Source: Bog-473 sp963807775 (lineage in GTDB: Bacteria; Actinomycetota; Acidimicrobiia; Acidimicrobiales; RAAP-2). Taken from it: 64,000 nucleotides of DNA. Each line of letters opens with the position of its first letter. Within the stretch, counting starts at the first letter, position 1. Below are positions 1 through 7,835 of this stretch, piece after piece. Location: the NCBI GenBank assembly GCA_963807775.1, contig CAWECY010000004.1, positions 1 through 64,000 on the forward strand, given 5' to 3'. The translations under genes were made by a program, and so were the position numbers. The notes beneath the pieces were generated by a model. That model worked only from the letters and a program-made list of their open reading frames with translations, made no database searches and was not told the origin of the DNA.

Positions 1-248
1 GTCGTCAAGCCACCTGCTGGCATAGACGTTGCTGTATTCTCGCGTGACGGCACGGTTCAAACAGCCTCTCCGTTCATGGCTTGAGGAACGCTCGGGACTG
101 ACGCCAGAGCTCTGTGCTACCCACTGCTTGGCACAAGCCCCATTCGATGGGTTCTGTGCGAGTCATCGTGGAGTGCCATGAACTCGCCCAAAGCCACCGG
201 CAAAGAAAGCGACTAAACGAATCGCCAAAACCGCGGCCATAGGAACAC

Positions 249-1535
249 CTAATCCGTAATCACCTGGCTGCCCGTCGTGCGGTCGCGCCGTGACGGGTCC
301 GATGACCGGGTGTTCCCCGTTGGACTTGCGAGGCGACGTTCGAGTTCCGTGAAGAGTCGGATCAACTCCGCCGCCTCGAAGGCTCTGTTGCGTCGTCCTA
401 CGTTGACCTGCTCGGAATGCCGGCTCGACCAGCCGCGAGATGGCCTGGTTCGTCGCCTGAAAGCTTCGACCGATGAGATCGCCTGCACGTTCACAGTCAC
501 GATCGGCGCGCCGGGCAATGCATTGATGAGCAAATCGGCAGCTGACCCGCGCCGCACCGAACTCAATGTCGCGCGCCAGTGCGAATGCAGATCCAGATCT
601 GGATCTCGAAGCTCTCTGCGTCCGAAACCGCGCGGCGGCAGGCCGCGGCGAAAAGACCGGCCCAACGGTTCAGGCCCTCCAGGGCAATTTTCGAGGTAGG
701 GCTTCCGGAATACCTGGTGGCGGTGAGCCCGGCAATGTAGTCACGTGACCGTGTCGCCAAGACCAGTGAGATCGGCGGGAGCACTCGGACCGCGAGTGCC
801 CGACGTCGGAGGACGATATGGATGAGTGCACGGCCAATGCGGCCATTGCCGTCCACGAATGGGTGGATGGTTTCAAATTGCCGCGTGCGCAAGAGCGGCT
901 TGGATCACTGCGGGCAGCGAGTCGGTATTGCAGAAGGCGCACAGATCCTCCAGGAGGTCGGGGACGTATTCCGGCGGCGCAGGGACGAACGCTGCGGAAC
1001 ACGGGTTAAAGCTGCTTCCGCCGATCCAGTTCTGCTCCTTCCGGATGTGCCCTCCCATCTCTTCGAGACGTGTGCCAGCCAAAAGCTGCCGGTGCGCTTC
1101 GAACAACGCCTCGACGGTGATGTCGTCTCCCGGGCCAACCGAGTTGAGTGCCCAGGACATCGCCTTGATGTTGCCCAGCACTTCGACGGCGGTGACGTCG
1201 TTCGCTTCGTCACCAAGGGACTGTGCGGCTTCGGCGGGAGCAGCCGACGTCCGCCAACTTCGAGGCCCTCGATTCTCGACGACGCAACCGATTCCGCCCG
1301 CAGGAGGAGCCGAGCAAGAGCTTCGGTGTCTGCGAGGGCGGTGGCCTTGGCATCAAACCTGGCGATGGCGGCTTCGGCGTCGGTGACATCCGCAACGACT
1401 TCGCCTTCGAGGCGGACGGCCCGGCCGACGAGATGATCGGGGAGGTACGCCTCGATAGTCGCAGGAGGCACGGTCCCGGCGTGGCAGCCCCGAGGCCACC
1501 TCACTCCTCCAACGTCGCTTCAGAACCTTGGACAT
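249..1535 (-). pseudogene. Fic family AMP-transferase gene, broken by several frame changes
   Basis: Fic enzymes transfer AMP from ATP to a hydroxyl side chain of a target protein. The pieces, read on the minus strand, line up in the order of one full Fic protein. An N-terminal part carries the inhibitory-helix-like SSRIEG segment (about 1500-1240), followed by the central helices (1181-890). The catalytic loop HPFVDGNGRIGRA lies near 850 and matches HPFxxGNGR with all key residues present. A winged-helix-like C-terminus follows (590-249). The pieces sit in alternating frames, with breaks near 1505, 1200, 890 and 590. The start at 1535 is supported by AAGGAG a few bases upstream of the ATG. 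It could be a real pseudogene or a gene damaged by assembly indels. Confidence 0.8.
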
Positions 1536-1888
1536 GGGATCTCCTTATTAAAGGTTATCCTATATCCTTGAATACTTTCGGCGGCTATTCAAGGAATCGC
1601 CGGGTGGGTTGGTAGGCCCCCGCACGCTCGAGTTCCCCGGACTGGTCAGTTCTCCCATGATCCCTCGAGGATCAGGACCGCCCGAGAGTTGAGGGTGGAT
1701 CGATCCCCCAGGGGCCGTACCGGGGCGTAGGCACCACCAGGGCCCACGGGGCCGAAGCACTTCCGGAGCCTGGGTGAACGGCGCACGGCGCCATTGGCGC
1801 CAAATTGCAGCCGAGAAGAAACCTCCTGCGTTGAGGGCTTCCGGCTAGGTTCGGGAAGGGTTTTCGCGGGGTATTGGCATGGGATTGA
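1536..1888. other. Gene-free stretch between fic and the toxin-antitoxin pair
   Basis: No convincing coding region is visible. The left edge holds the AT-rich leader and AAGGAG ribosome site of the minus-strand Fic gene (about 1540-1565). The right edge leads into the antitoxin promoter. Nothing else recognisable was found. Confidence 0.5.
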
Positions 1889-1901
1889 ACTGTGGTACAG
1901 T
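1889..1901. promoter_or_regulatory. Palindrome ACTGT-GGT-ACAGT upstream of the antitoxin
   Basis: A perfect 5-3-5 inverted repeat ends eight bases before the antitoxin ATG at 1909. Antitoxins with a DNA-binding domain usually repress their own promoter, so this is a candidate autoregulatory operator. The repeat is seen directly; its role is inferred. Confidence 0.45.
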
Positions 1902-1908
1902 ATGTGGC

Positions 1909-2327
1909 ATGACGACGACCCGCATCCCGCCTGTAGATGGCCCGGCTCCCGCCCACGTCGCCCTGATCGGTTACGAGAAGTCCGTCCAACCTCTCGAAGT
2001 GGTCGTCAAAGAGTTGCGGGAGGAGCTCGGCGCACCCTTGGTGGCCTACCTCGCGGGAGTGAAGGAAACGCGAGCGGTCCATGAGTGGGCCGACGGCACC
2101 GCGAGGTTCGTGGTCAGGATCGTCAGCAGAGGCTCCGCATCGCGCTGAGGGTGGCCCTTGTGCTTCGGGCCAAGGATTCTCCGGCCGTCGTGCAGGCCTG
2201 GTTCCAAGGGTTGAATCCCAAGCTGGCCGATCACTCGCCGGCGCGCTTGTTGCGCGAAGCCGAGGACGTCGAAGAGGTCGGGCGCCAGGTGCTGGCCGCC
2301 GCGCAGGCCTTCAGCGCCGTGGGCTGA
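1909..2327 (+). CDS. Xre/MbcA-like antitoxin with one frame break
   Basis: This is the antitoxin partner of the RES-domain toxin that follows one base later. The first half (1909 to about 2100) reads in one frame and includes ELREELGAPLVAYLAGVKET, a helix-turn-helix-like segment. The second half (about 2100-2327) continues in another frame with AVVQAWFQGLNPKL and the C-terminal RLLRE segment typical of Xre/MbcA/ParS (DUF2384) antitoxins. Joined, they give about 139 residues of one familiar protein. The break lies near 2095-2105. If it is real, the antitoxin would lose its toxin-binding end, which would be hard to tolerate next to an intact toxin, so an assembly indel is more likely. The start ATG at 1909 is preferred over upstream codons because the conserved segment begins shortly after it. 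Confidence 0.75.
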
Positions 2328-2328
2328 G

Positions 2329-3045
2329 GTGCCATCGAAACGTCCAGCGCTCAAGGCGCGCCGGCGGGAGGGCACCATCTCTCGCGTCGGCTACGCGCCA
2401 CATCCGTGGGCCTGGGTTCCGTGGCAGTACGGGCCCTTCACGGGCCGGTGGGATGACCCTGACCCCAACGGCTATCGGGTCATCTACGCAGGCACGACGC
2501 CATTCGCGTGTTACGTCGAAGTCCTGGCGAACTTTCGCCCGGACCCAGACGTGGCCAACGAGATGGCTCGACTAACGCCCGATCCACGCGACGAGCTCTT
2601 CGACACGGCACCGGGTGGGACTGTGCCGCGCTCGTGGTTCGGACCTCGACGCCTTGCCCAAGCCGAACTGGAGGGCACCTACGTCGACGTCCAACATGCG
2701 GACTCGATCGCGGCGCTTAGACCGATGTTCCTCACATTCGCGCTTTCACTCGGACTGGCCGACTTCGATGGGGCGGCCATACGCAACTCCGAGCCGCGAG
2801 ATCTGACCCAGCAGATCTCGCGATTCTTGTGGGAGGCGACGAGTCACGACGGTGTCCGCTTCGAGTCGCGGTTCGGCAACGGCCTGCGGCTCTTTGCCAT
2901 CTTCGAACGACCCAAAACCTCAAGCGAAGCGCGTGCTCGGTCGACGCTTCTGAGCGGCACCACGCACAGGGCCGTCCCCTCGACGTCAGCCGACTTCGTC
3001 CGGGCCCTCGCTTTGCACGGTCTGACGATCGACGAGTCCTGCTGA
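2329..3045 (+). CDS. RES-domain toxin (NAD-degrading family)
   Basis: This 238-residue protein starts at a GTG one base after the antitoxin stop, so the two form one operon. It shows the RES pattern: an early arginine in RVIYAG, an aromatic YAGTTPFACYVEVLANF stretch supplying the conserved glutamate, and a later serine-containing DLTQQISRFLWE helix. Characterised family members such as mycobacterial MbcT break down NAD+ and are held inactive by an Xre-type antitoxin. The reading frame is complete. The role as a toxin rests on family knowledge and the gene pair; it may stabilise the surrounding mobile element. Confidence 0.85.
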   Translation: MPSKRPALKARRREGTISRVGYAPHPWAWVPWQYGPFTGRWDDPDPNGYRVIYAGTTPFACYVEVLANFRPDPDVANEMARLTPDPRDELFDTAPGGTVPRSWFGPRRLAQAELEGTYVDVQHADSIAALRPMFLTFALSLGLADFDGAAIRNSEPRDLTQQISRFLWEATSHDGVRFESRFGNGLRLFAIFERPKTSSEARARSTLLSGTTHRAVPSTSADFVRALALHGLTIDESC

Positions 3046-3061
3046 TACCTCCGACGGCTCG

Positions 3062-3361
3062 CTACCTTGCCCGCGTCTCGACCGCGTTGTCGAGCTTGAT
3101 GACCTTCTGCCGGTCGATCCACACCTCGACGTCGCGCTCGTCGAATCGTATGAAGTGTCCGATCTTCAGATAGGGGATCTTCCTCTCCGTCACCAGCCGC
3201 CGCACGTGTCGGATGCTCGTGCCGAGCCACCGGGCCACCGTTTCCATGTCGAGCAGTTGCGGGAGCGTCTCCGCTGCGCCTTCAGATGGCTGGTCGTTAC
3301 TCCATAGGTGCGAGGGCAGACGGTAGGGGTACTCATCCGAGAGTCCAGGGCGAGCGGTCAC
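3062..3361 (-). CDS. Excisionase-like helix-turn-helix protein
   Basis: A 99-residue protein whose C-terminal half is a MerR/Xis-type winged helix (HTH_17): LLDMETVARWLG, then RHVRRLVTERKIPYLKIG and the wing IRFDERDVEVWID. Such proteins bend DNA and act as recombination directionality factors for tyrosine integrases, or as small regulators. It lies on the strand opposite the toxin-antitoxin pair and inside the island that also carries an integrase at 11.5-13.0 kb, so an excisionase role is reasonable. The N-terminal 35 residues are not conserved, and the true start may be internal. Confidence 0.75.
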   Translation of the reverse strand: MTARPGLSDEYPYRLPSHLWSNDQPSEGAAETLPQLLDMETVARWLGTSIRHVRRLVTERKIPYLKIGHFIRFDERDVEVWIDRQKVIKLDNAVETRAR

Positions 3362-3711
3362 CGTTCCTCCTTCGAGCGCTTGTCGGCTCCGTGCCGATGT
3401 TCGGCTCTTTGAAGGCTGCCCGACTACGAGCCATTAGTTACCCCCAAGTGCCGAGCGAGGACGACGCGGCGACGCTCGTCAGGATCGACGTTTCTCCGAA
3501 TGTGATCGGCTGACCGTTCCCCACCTCGGAACCGGGTTTTCGTCCCTCTCTTCCCCGTGATGATGTTCGCCCAAGCGAACTGGAGACCGAGCAACGCGTT
3601 GGCCCCCGCCGTCACCCACCCGGGCAACGCTTCTCTGTTCCTTAACCCTCACCCCATGGCGTCAGGACCACCGGCGCTGCACGGCGTCAAGTCGCCGGCT
3701 CGGCTCGCAAC

Positions 3712-3770
3712 AACTTCTGGCGGCTTCGCGATCGTTGAAGTTCGCCCTGCGGGCGAACCCGCCAGAACTT
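3712..3770. repeat. Nested inverted repeats upstream of ssb
   Basis: An outer pair TTCTGGCGG (3715-3723) and CCGCCAGAA (3759-3767) encloses an inner pair GTTCGCCC/GGGCGAAC separated by only three bases (about 3739-3757). Together they could fold into one long cruciform or RNA hairpin. It may be a REP-like element or the regulatory leader of ssb. Confidence 0.6.
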
Positions 3771-3841
3771 CTTGTTCGGCCCAAGGGCTCCCCTCTCCGG
3801 GACTTGACCCCGCTTCGCTGCCGGCGGAGATCGCCGTTCAT

Positions 3842-3865
3842 CGAACGACGCAGCGGCGTCGTTCG
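3842..3865. repeat. 10-bp perfect hairpin, loop AGCG
   Basis: CGAACGACGC and its exact complement GCGTCGTTCG are separated by four bases and end 35 bases before the ssb start. There is no T-run, so a classical terminator is not indicated. Possible roles are a replication, transfer or regulatory site of the mobile element. Confidence 0.65.
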
Positions 3866-3900
3866 CAAGGAACGAGGCCAAGAGCATAAGGAGCAAGACC

Positions 3901-4279
3901 ATGAGCAACACGACCACCATCACCGGGAACCTGACTCGGGAACCCGAGATCCGCTACACCAGAGAGGGCCAGGCAACCACTCAGCTCGGCGTGGCCGTCA
4001 ACCGGCGCTGGCAGGACCGGACCACCCAGGAGTGGCAGGAGGCGACCTCGTTCTTCGACGTCGTGTGCTGGCGCGACCTGGCCGAGAACGTGGCGCTCAG
4101 CCTCTCCAAGGGCATGCGCGTCGTGGTCACCGGCCGCCTCGAGCAGCGCAGCTGGGAGAGCGAGGAAGGCGAGCACCGCTCCAAGGTCGAGATCGTGGCC
4201 GACGAGATCGGCCCGTCGCCTGCGCTTCGCCACGGCCGACGTCCATCGGGTCGAGCGTCGTGGAGCTGCCGACGAGTAG
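3901..4279 (+). CDS. ssb: Single-stranded DNA-binding protein (one frame break)
   Basis: An OB-fold SSB: NTTTITGNLTREPEIRYT opens the fold, TSFFDVVCWRDLAENVA is the central conserved block, and GMRVVVTGRLEQRSWE follows. The first frame runs normally to VADEIGPS. From there the family C-terminus (FATADVHRVERRGAADE) continues in the next frame to a TAG at 4277-4279. The break maps to a CC pair at 4219-4220, where removing one C restores the ending. Without that correction the protein would run on to 4401 with unrelated residues. It is a short, element-type SSB, in keeping with a role alongside the relaxase on the island rather than as the chromosomal replication SSB. Confidence 0.85.
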
Positions 4280-4723
4280 TTCCGCTCGGCGATAAGCCCC
4301 GCAACATTCCGTCCCCGCAACGACCCCGGCTCAGCTGGGGCTGTTGCGCGTCCCGACGCAGGTTCGCGTCCGGCCGAGTTGCACCCGACCGCACCGGATA
4401 GGTCGCAACGACCGACGCACTGCGACCCACGATCGGACCAGCGAACCCCTATCTCCGTCCGCAGCCATCGACCTCCACACCGCACGTCCCCGCTCCAGCT
4501 CCATCACCTTCACGCCGTCCACCCAACTCCCCTCGTTCCTCCCGAGTCAGACCACTACCTTCTCGGCCGCCCATCAGCCACATCAGATTGCTTCACACGT
4601 GTGGCATTCGAGGCGTAGCCGCGCATTATTGCGCCAGATGCAACAGATGGGACCTGTACAGGTCCTTTATTCGGCGAGCGATCTTCGACAAATCGACGGC
4701 CCCAGGATGCCAAGTTGAACGCC
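4280..4723. other. Gap between ssb and the recombinase cassette
   Basis: There is no supportable gene in this 440-base stretch. It is less GC-rich towards the right end. A short palindrome CACACGTGTG lies at 4594-4603. The promoter of the recombinase cassette probably lies in the last 100 bases. Confidence 0.45.
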
Positions 4724-4740
4724 GTTGTGTTAAACACAAC
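4724..4740. promoter_or_regulatory. Palindrome GTTGTGTT-A-AACACAAC before the recombinase cassette
   Basis: Perfect 8-bp arms around a single base, 35 bases before the likely recombinase start. This is either the operator for the HTH protein encoded in the same cassette or a recombination core site. The symmetry is seen; the function is inferred. Confidence 0.5.
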
Positions 4741-4775
4741 ACTGTGATATCTACCGCAACAACCGATTGCAGCTT

Positions 4776-5885
4776 GTGACGGACTCTCCGGGTTCAGCTG
4801 GGCTGGTTCTCGTCGAGGGCGTTCTGCATCTCAACGAGGAGCGCGCCGTCTTTGAGGCGATGCTGACTGGCTGGTCGAGGCAACAGCGCTCCCGGATGCT
4901 CGGTAAAGGCACGATCGCCGTGCGGCAACGGTTGGTACGCCGGTTCGTTGAATTCGCCGAGTCCTACCCCTGGGGTTGGGGTCCCGGTGACGTCGAGGAC
5001 TTCACGGTGTCGTTGACGTCGGGGAAGGATCGCCTCGCGATCTCGACGATCCGGAGCTATCACCTGACGCTGCGGATGTTCTGCGACTACCTCACCGATG
5101 CCCGCTACGAGTGGGCCAAGCAGTGCCGTGATCGCTTCGGCCAGGTGCCCACCCAGGTCTGCCACGAGTGGAACACGGTGGCTCATCTCGATGACTACGA
5201 GGGTCGCCCGCAGCGCCGCCCGCTCACCTACACCGAGCTGCAAACCCTGTTCGACTACCTCGACGACCGGGTGGAAACCATCGCCTCGGCGGGCAAGAAG
5301 GGCTCGCTCGGGGCCTTGCGTGACGCCATGATGTTCAAGACGGCCTACGCGTTCGGACTGCGGCGCAACGAGCTGGCCCGCCTCGACGTGGCCGACCTGC
5401 GTCCCAACCCCCACGTTCTCGACTGGGGCACCTACGGATCGATCCACGTCCGTTTTGGCAAGGCCATCCGGGGCGGCCTGCCCCGCCGGCGCACCGTGTT
5501 GGCGGTGCCTGAGTTCGACTGGATCATCGACGGACTACGCCAGTGGGTCGACGACGCCCGCCCGCTTTTCAGGGCGGCGGACCATCCGGCCCTGTGGGTG
5601 ACCGAGCGGCTCACCCGGGTGGCGCCGCGTCACATTGACCAGCGCTTCGCGGGGATCCGAGAGGAAATCGGGCTCGACGAGAACCTCAGCCTGCACTGCC
5701 TGCGGCATTCCTACGTGACCCACTTGATCGAGTTCGGCTACCCCGAACGGTTCGTGCAAGACCAGGTCGGGCATGCCTTCGCGTCGACCACGGCGATCTA
5801 CACCTCGGTCAGCAATGACTTCAAGAACCAGGCCCTCAAGGCGGCGCTGCGCCGCGTCTATGCACCCGAAATGGAGCTGTCATGA
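4776..5885 (+). CDS. Tyrosine recombinase, first gene of a three-gene cassette
   Basis: About 369 residues. The N-terminal SAM-like core-binding domain spans roughly residues 25-125. The catalytic domain shows the first arginine in AYAFGLRRNELARL, the HxxR box in LHCLRHSYVTHL, the GH of VGHAFAST and the nucleophile in IYTSVSND. All catalytic residues are present, so it should be active. The GTG at 4776 is preferred; a TTG at 4767 is in the same frame. Its stop overlaps the next start by four bases (ATGA), so it is co-translated with the HTH protein and the zinc-ribbon protein. Confidence 0.85.
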   Translation: MTDSPGSAGLVLVEGVLHLNEERAVFEAMLTGWSRQQRSRMLGKGTIAVRQRLVRRFVEFAESYPWGWGPGDVEDFTVSLTSGKDRLAISTIRSYHLTLRMFCDYLTDARYEWAKQCRDRFGQVPTQVCHEWNTVAHLDDYEGRPQRRPLTYTELQTLFDYLDDRVETIASAGKKGSLGALRDAMMFKTAYAFGLRRNELARLDVADLRPNPHVLDWGTYGSIHVRFGKAIRGGLPRRRTVLAVPEFDWIIDGLRQWVDDARPLFRAADHPALWVTERLTRVAPRHIDQRFAGIREEIGLDENLSLHCLRHSYVTHLIEFGYPERFVQDQVGHAFASTTAIYTSVSNDFKNQALKAALRRVYAPEMELS

Positions 5886-6214
5886 GAACGGTCACCATGC
5901 AATGGAATCTGCGCCAGGTCATGGCTGATCGGGCCATCTTCCAGACCAGCGAGCTGGTCCCCCTGCTGGCTGAGCGCGACATCCACCTCTCCCGCGAACA
6001 CGTCTACCGGCTGGTGACCAAGACCCCCCAGCGGCTCAACACCGACGTGTTGGTCGCGCTGTGCGACATCTTGGGCTGCACCCCGAACGATCTGATCACC
6101 CCGGTCGTCGAGACCACCGCCAAGGCCAAGACGGGCACCAACGATGCACGAGGGAAGATCGGCACACTGCGTCCCGTGCGCACGACCATCCGCCGACCCA
6201 AAGGCGCCCAGTGA
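5882..6214 (+). CDS. Small Cro/C1-type HTH protein of the recombinase cassette
   Basis: A 110-residue protein with a Cro/C1-like fold: WNLRQVMADR, then LVPLLAERDIHLSREHVYRLV as helix-turn-helix, then LNTDVLVALCDILGCTPNDL. The C-terminal 30 residues are basic. It starts inside the recombinase stop codon region and is followed by the zinc-ribbon gene. The likely role is control of the cassette through the palindrome at 4724-4740, or accessory DNA binding during recombination. Neither role is proven. Confidence 0.75.
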   Translation: MRTVTMQWNLRQVMADRAIFQTSELVPLLAERDIHLSREHVYRLVTKTPQRLNTDVLVALCDILGCTPNDLITPVVETTAKAKTGTNDARGKIGTLRPVRTTIRRPKGAQ

Positions 6215-6292
6215 GGATGACGGGCACCGCTCCAGCACGCTCACCATGGAAGGAACCCGCTGCGCACACTCGTTGTCTGCTCGCGCTGCGAG

Positions 6293-7726
6293 GTGGCCAA
6301 ACCACGCGGCATCACCGTGCAGGGGCTCAATGTCTGCCAGACCTGTCGGGCCAGGCTGCAGCGTCGTCCGGCTGCCTGTCCGAGCTGCTCCGTCGTCAGG
6401 GTGCTCGCCTTTAGGGGCGACGACGGCGAGAGCGTCTGCGCCGGTTGCGCCGGCGAATCACCGACATTTCGCTGCTCAGGATGCGGCCGCGAGGACGACG
6501 CCTATGGTGCCCGTTGCGGGTCCTGCACCCTGCGTGCACGCGCCACTGAGCTGCTCGGGGACCCCAGCAGCGGCCTGATCCACGCCCAACTGGTCCCGGT
6601 CTTCGACGCTCTCATGGCCGCCGACCGCCCCCAGAGCGCCATCTGCTGGTTCCAACGGCCACCCGGAGACGGGCCTCGGCTGCTCGCTGCCATGGCCCGC
6701 GGCGAGGTCGAGATCAGCCACGCGACCTTTGAGGCGCTCGCTCAGAACAAGAGCTACCACTACCTGCGGGACCTACTGGCTGCCGTCGGCGTCCTGGCTC
6801 CTTATGAAGCCCCCATAGAGCGGATGATCCCATGGTTGGACGGGTTATTGGCCACCGTGCCGCCGGAACACGCCGCCCTGGTCGAACGATTCGCACGCTG
6901 GAAGGTCCTGCGTCACTTGCGCAACAAGGCCGCCCGCGGCGAGTTGACCAAAGGGGTGATCCAAGGTGCTCGCACCCGGATCAGAGGCACACTCTCCTTG
7001 CTCGCCTGGATGGCCGAGCACAACCTCACGATCACTACCGCAACCCAGGCCGACCTCGAGCACTACATCGCCACAAGGCCCTCGGGAACCGCCAACGTGA
7101 TCTATCAGTTCGTGGACTGGGCACGTGAAAGCGGACTCAATCCAGCGCTACGGGTGGCCACCTTCCCGAGTGGCTGCCCGTCAGTGACGATGTCAGACGC
7201 CGATCGCTGGCGCCATGTCGAGCTCCTCCTCCACGACAACACGATCCGTCACTACACCCGCATCGGCGGCCTCTTCATGCTCCTGTTCGCCCAGCCCCTC
7301 GCCACCATCTGCCGCATGAAGGCGGCGCAGGTCGACGTCAGATCCGAAGGGGTGTTCGTCAGCTTCGACCGCACGCCGGTGGAAATGCCCGAGCCCCTCG
7401 ACCGCCTGATCCAAGAGCACATGGCCCGACGGGGCCAAGCCTCCTATGCCAGCTGGAACAGCCAGTGGCTGTTTCCAGGAGGGATCCCCGGCAACCACCT
7501 CGGGACCGAGAGCATTCGCGGGCAACTGGTCGAACGCGGCATCAAACCAGGGGCCTCGAAGCACGCCGCCCTGTTCCAACTCGCGGCCACGGTCCCGCAC
7601 CCGATACTGGCCGACGTGCTCGGGATCTCCGCCACTTCTGCTGCCAGATGGACAGCCCTGTCCTCGCGGACCTGGGGACAATACGCCGCCGCTCGACGCG
7701 AGAACGGACTCCAAACAGGCGAATAA
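6293..7726 (+). CDS. Zinc-ribbon protein with a degenerate recombinase-like C-terminus
   Basis: At least 477 residues. The N-terminus has repeated CxxC pairs (VCQTC, CPSC, CAGC, CSGC, CGSC), so several zinc ribbons. A further pair (CSRC) lies just upstream in the same frame, with no usual start codon before it, so the true start is unclear (a rare CTG at 6260, or an indel). The C-terminal half looks like a tyrosine-recombinase fold that has lost its chemistry: FAQPLATICRMKAAQV stands where the catalytic arginine block should be, and LGISATSAARWTAL replaces the HxxR and tyrosine region. Proteins of this kind occur beside an active recombinase plus HTH gene in actinobacteria. It is probably a non-catalytic partner or targeting subunit. 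Confidence 0.6.
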   Translation: MAKPRGITVQGLNVCQTCRARLQRRPAACPSCSVVRVLAFRGDDGESVCAGCAGESPTFRCSGCGREDDAYGARCGSCTLRARATELLGDPSSGLIHAQLVPVFDALMAADRPQSAICWFQRPPGDGPRLLAAMARGEVEISHATFEALAQNKSYHYLRDLLAAVGVLAPYEAPIERMIPWLDGLLATVPPEHAALVERFARWKVLRHLRNKAARGELTKGVIQGARTRIRGTLSLLAWMAEHNLTITTATQADLEHYIATRPSGTANVIYQFVDWARESGLNPALRVATFPSGCPSVTMSDADRWRHVELLLHDNTIRHYTRIGGLFMLLFAQPLATICRMKAAQVDVRSEGVFVSFDRTPVEMPEPLDRLIQEHMARRGQASYASWNSQWLFPGGIPGNHLGTESIRGQLVERGIKPGASKHAALFQLAATVPHPILADVLGISATSAARWTALSSRTWGQYAAARRENGLQTGE

Positions 7727-7835
7727 AGCCTGCACTGAATATCGCGTGTCCGCCAATAGCCCGAAGGGCCGATCGTGGTCGCCAGTCCCGCCGTAGCTGC
7801 GGGACGAGGGCCGTCCCGGCGAACGGGAACGCGAC

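Larger units (their letters stand above)
3362..3900. other. Non-coding stretch rich in hairpins upstream of ssb
   Basis: No gene is supported here. The segment holds at least three inverted repeats, described separately, in the 190 bases before the SSB gene. The rest shows no recognisable signal. Confidence 0.5.
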
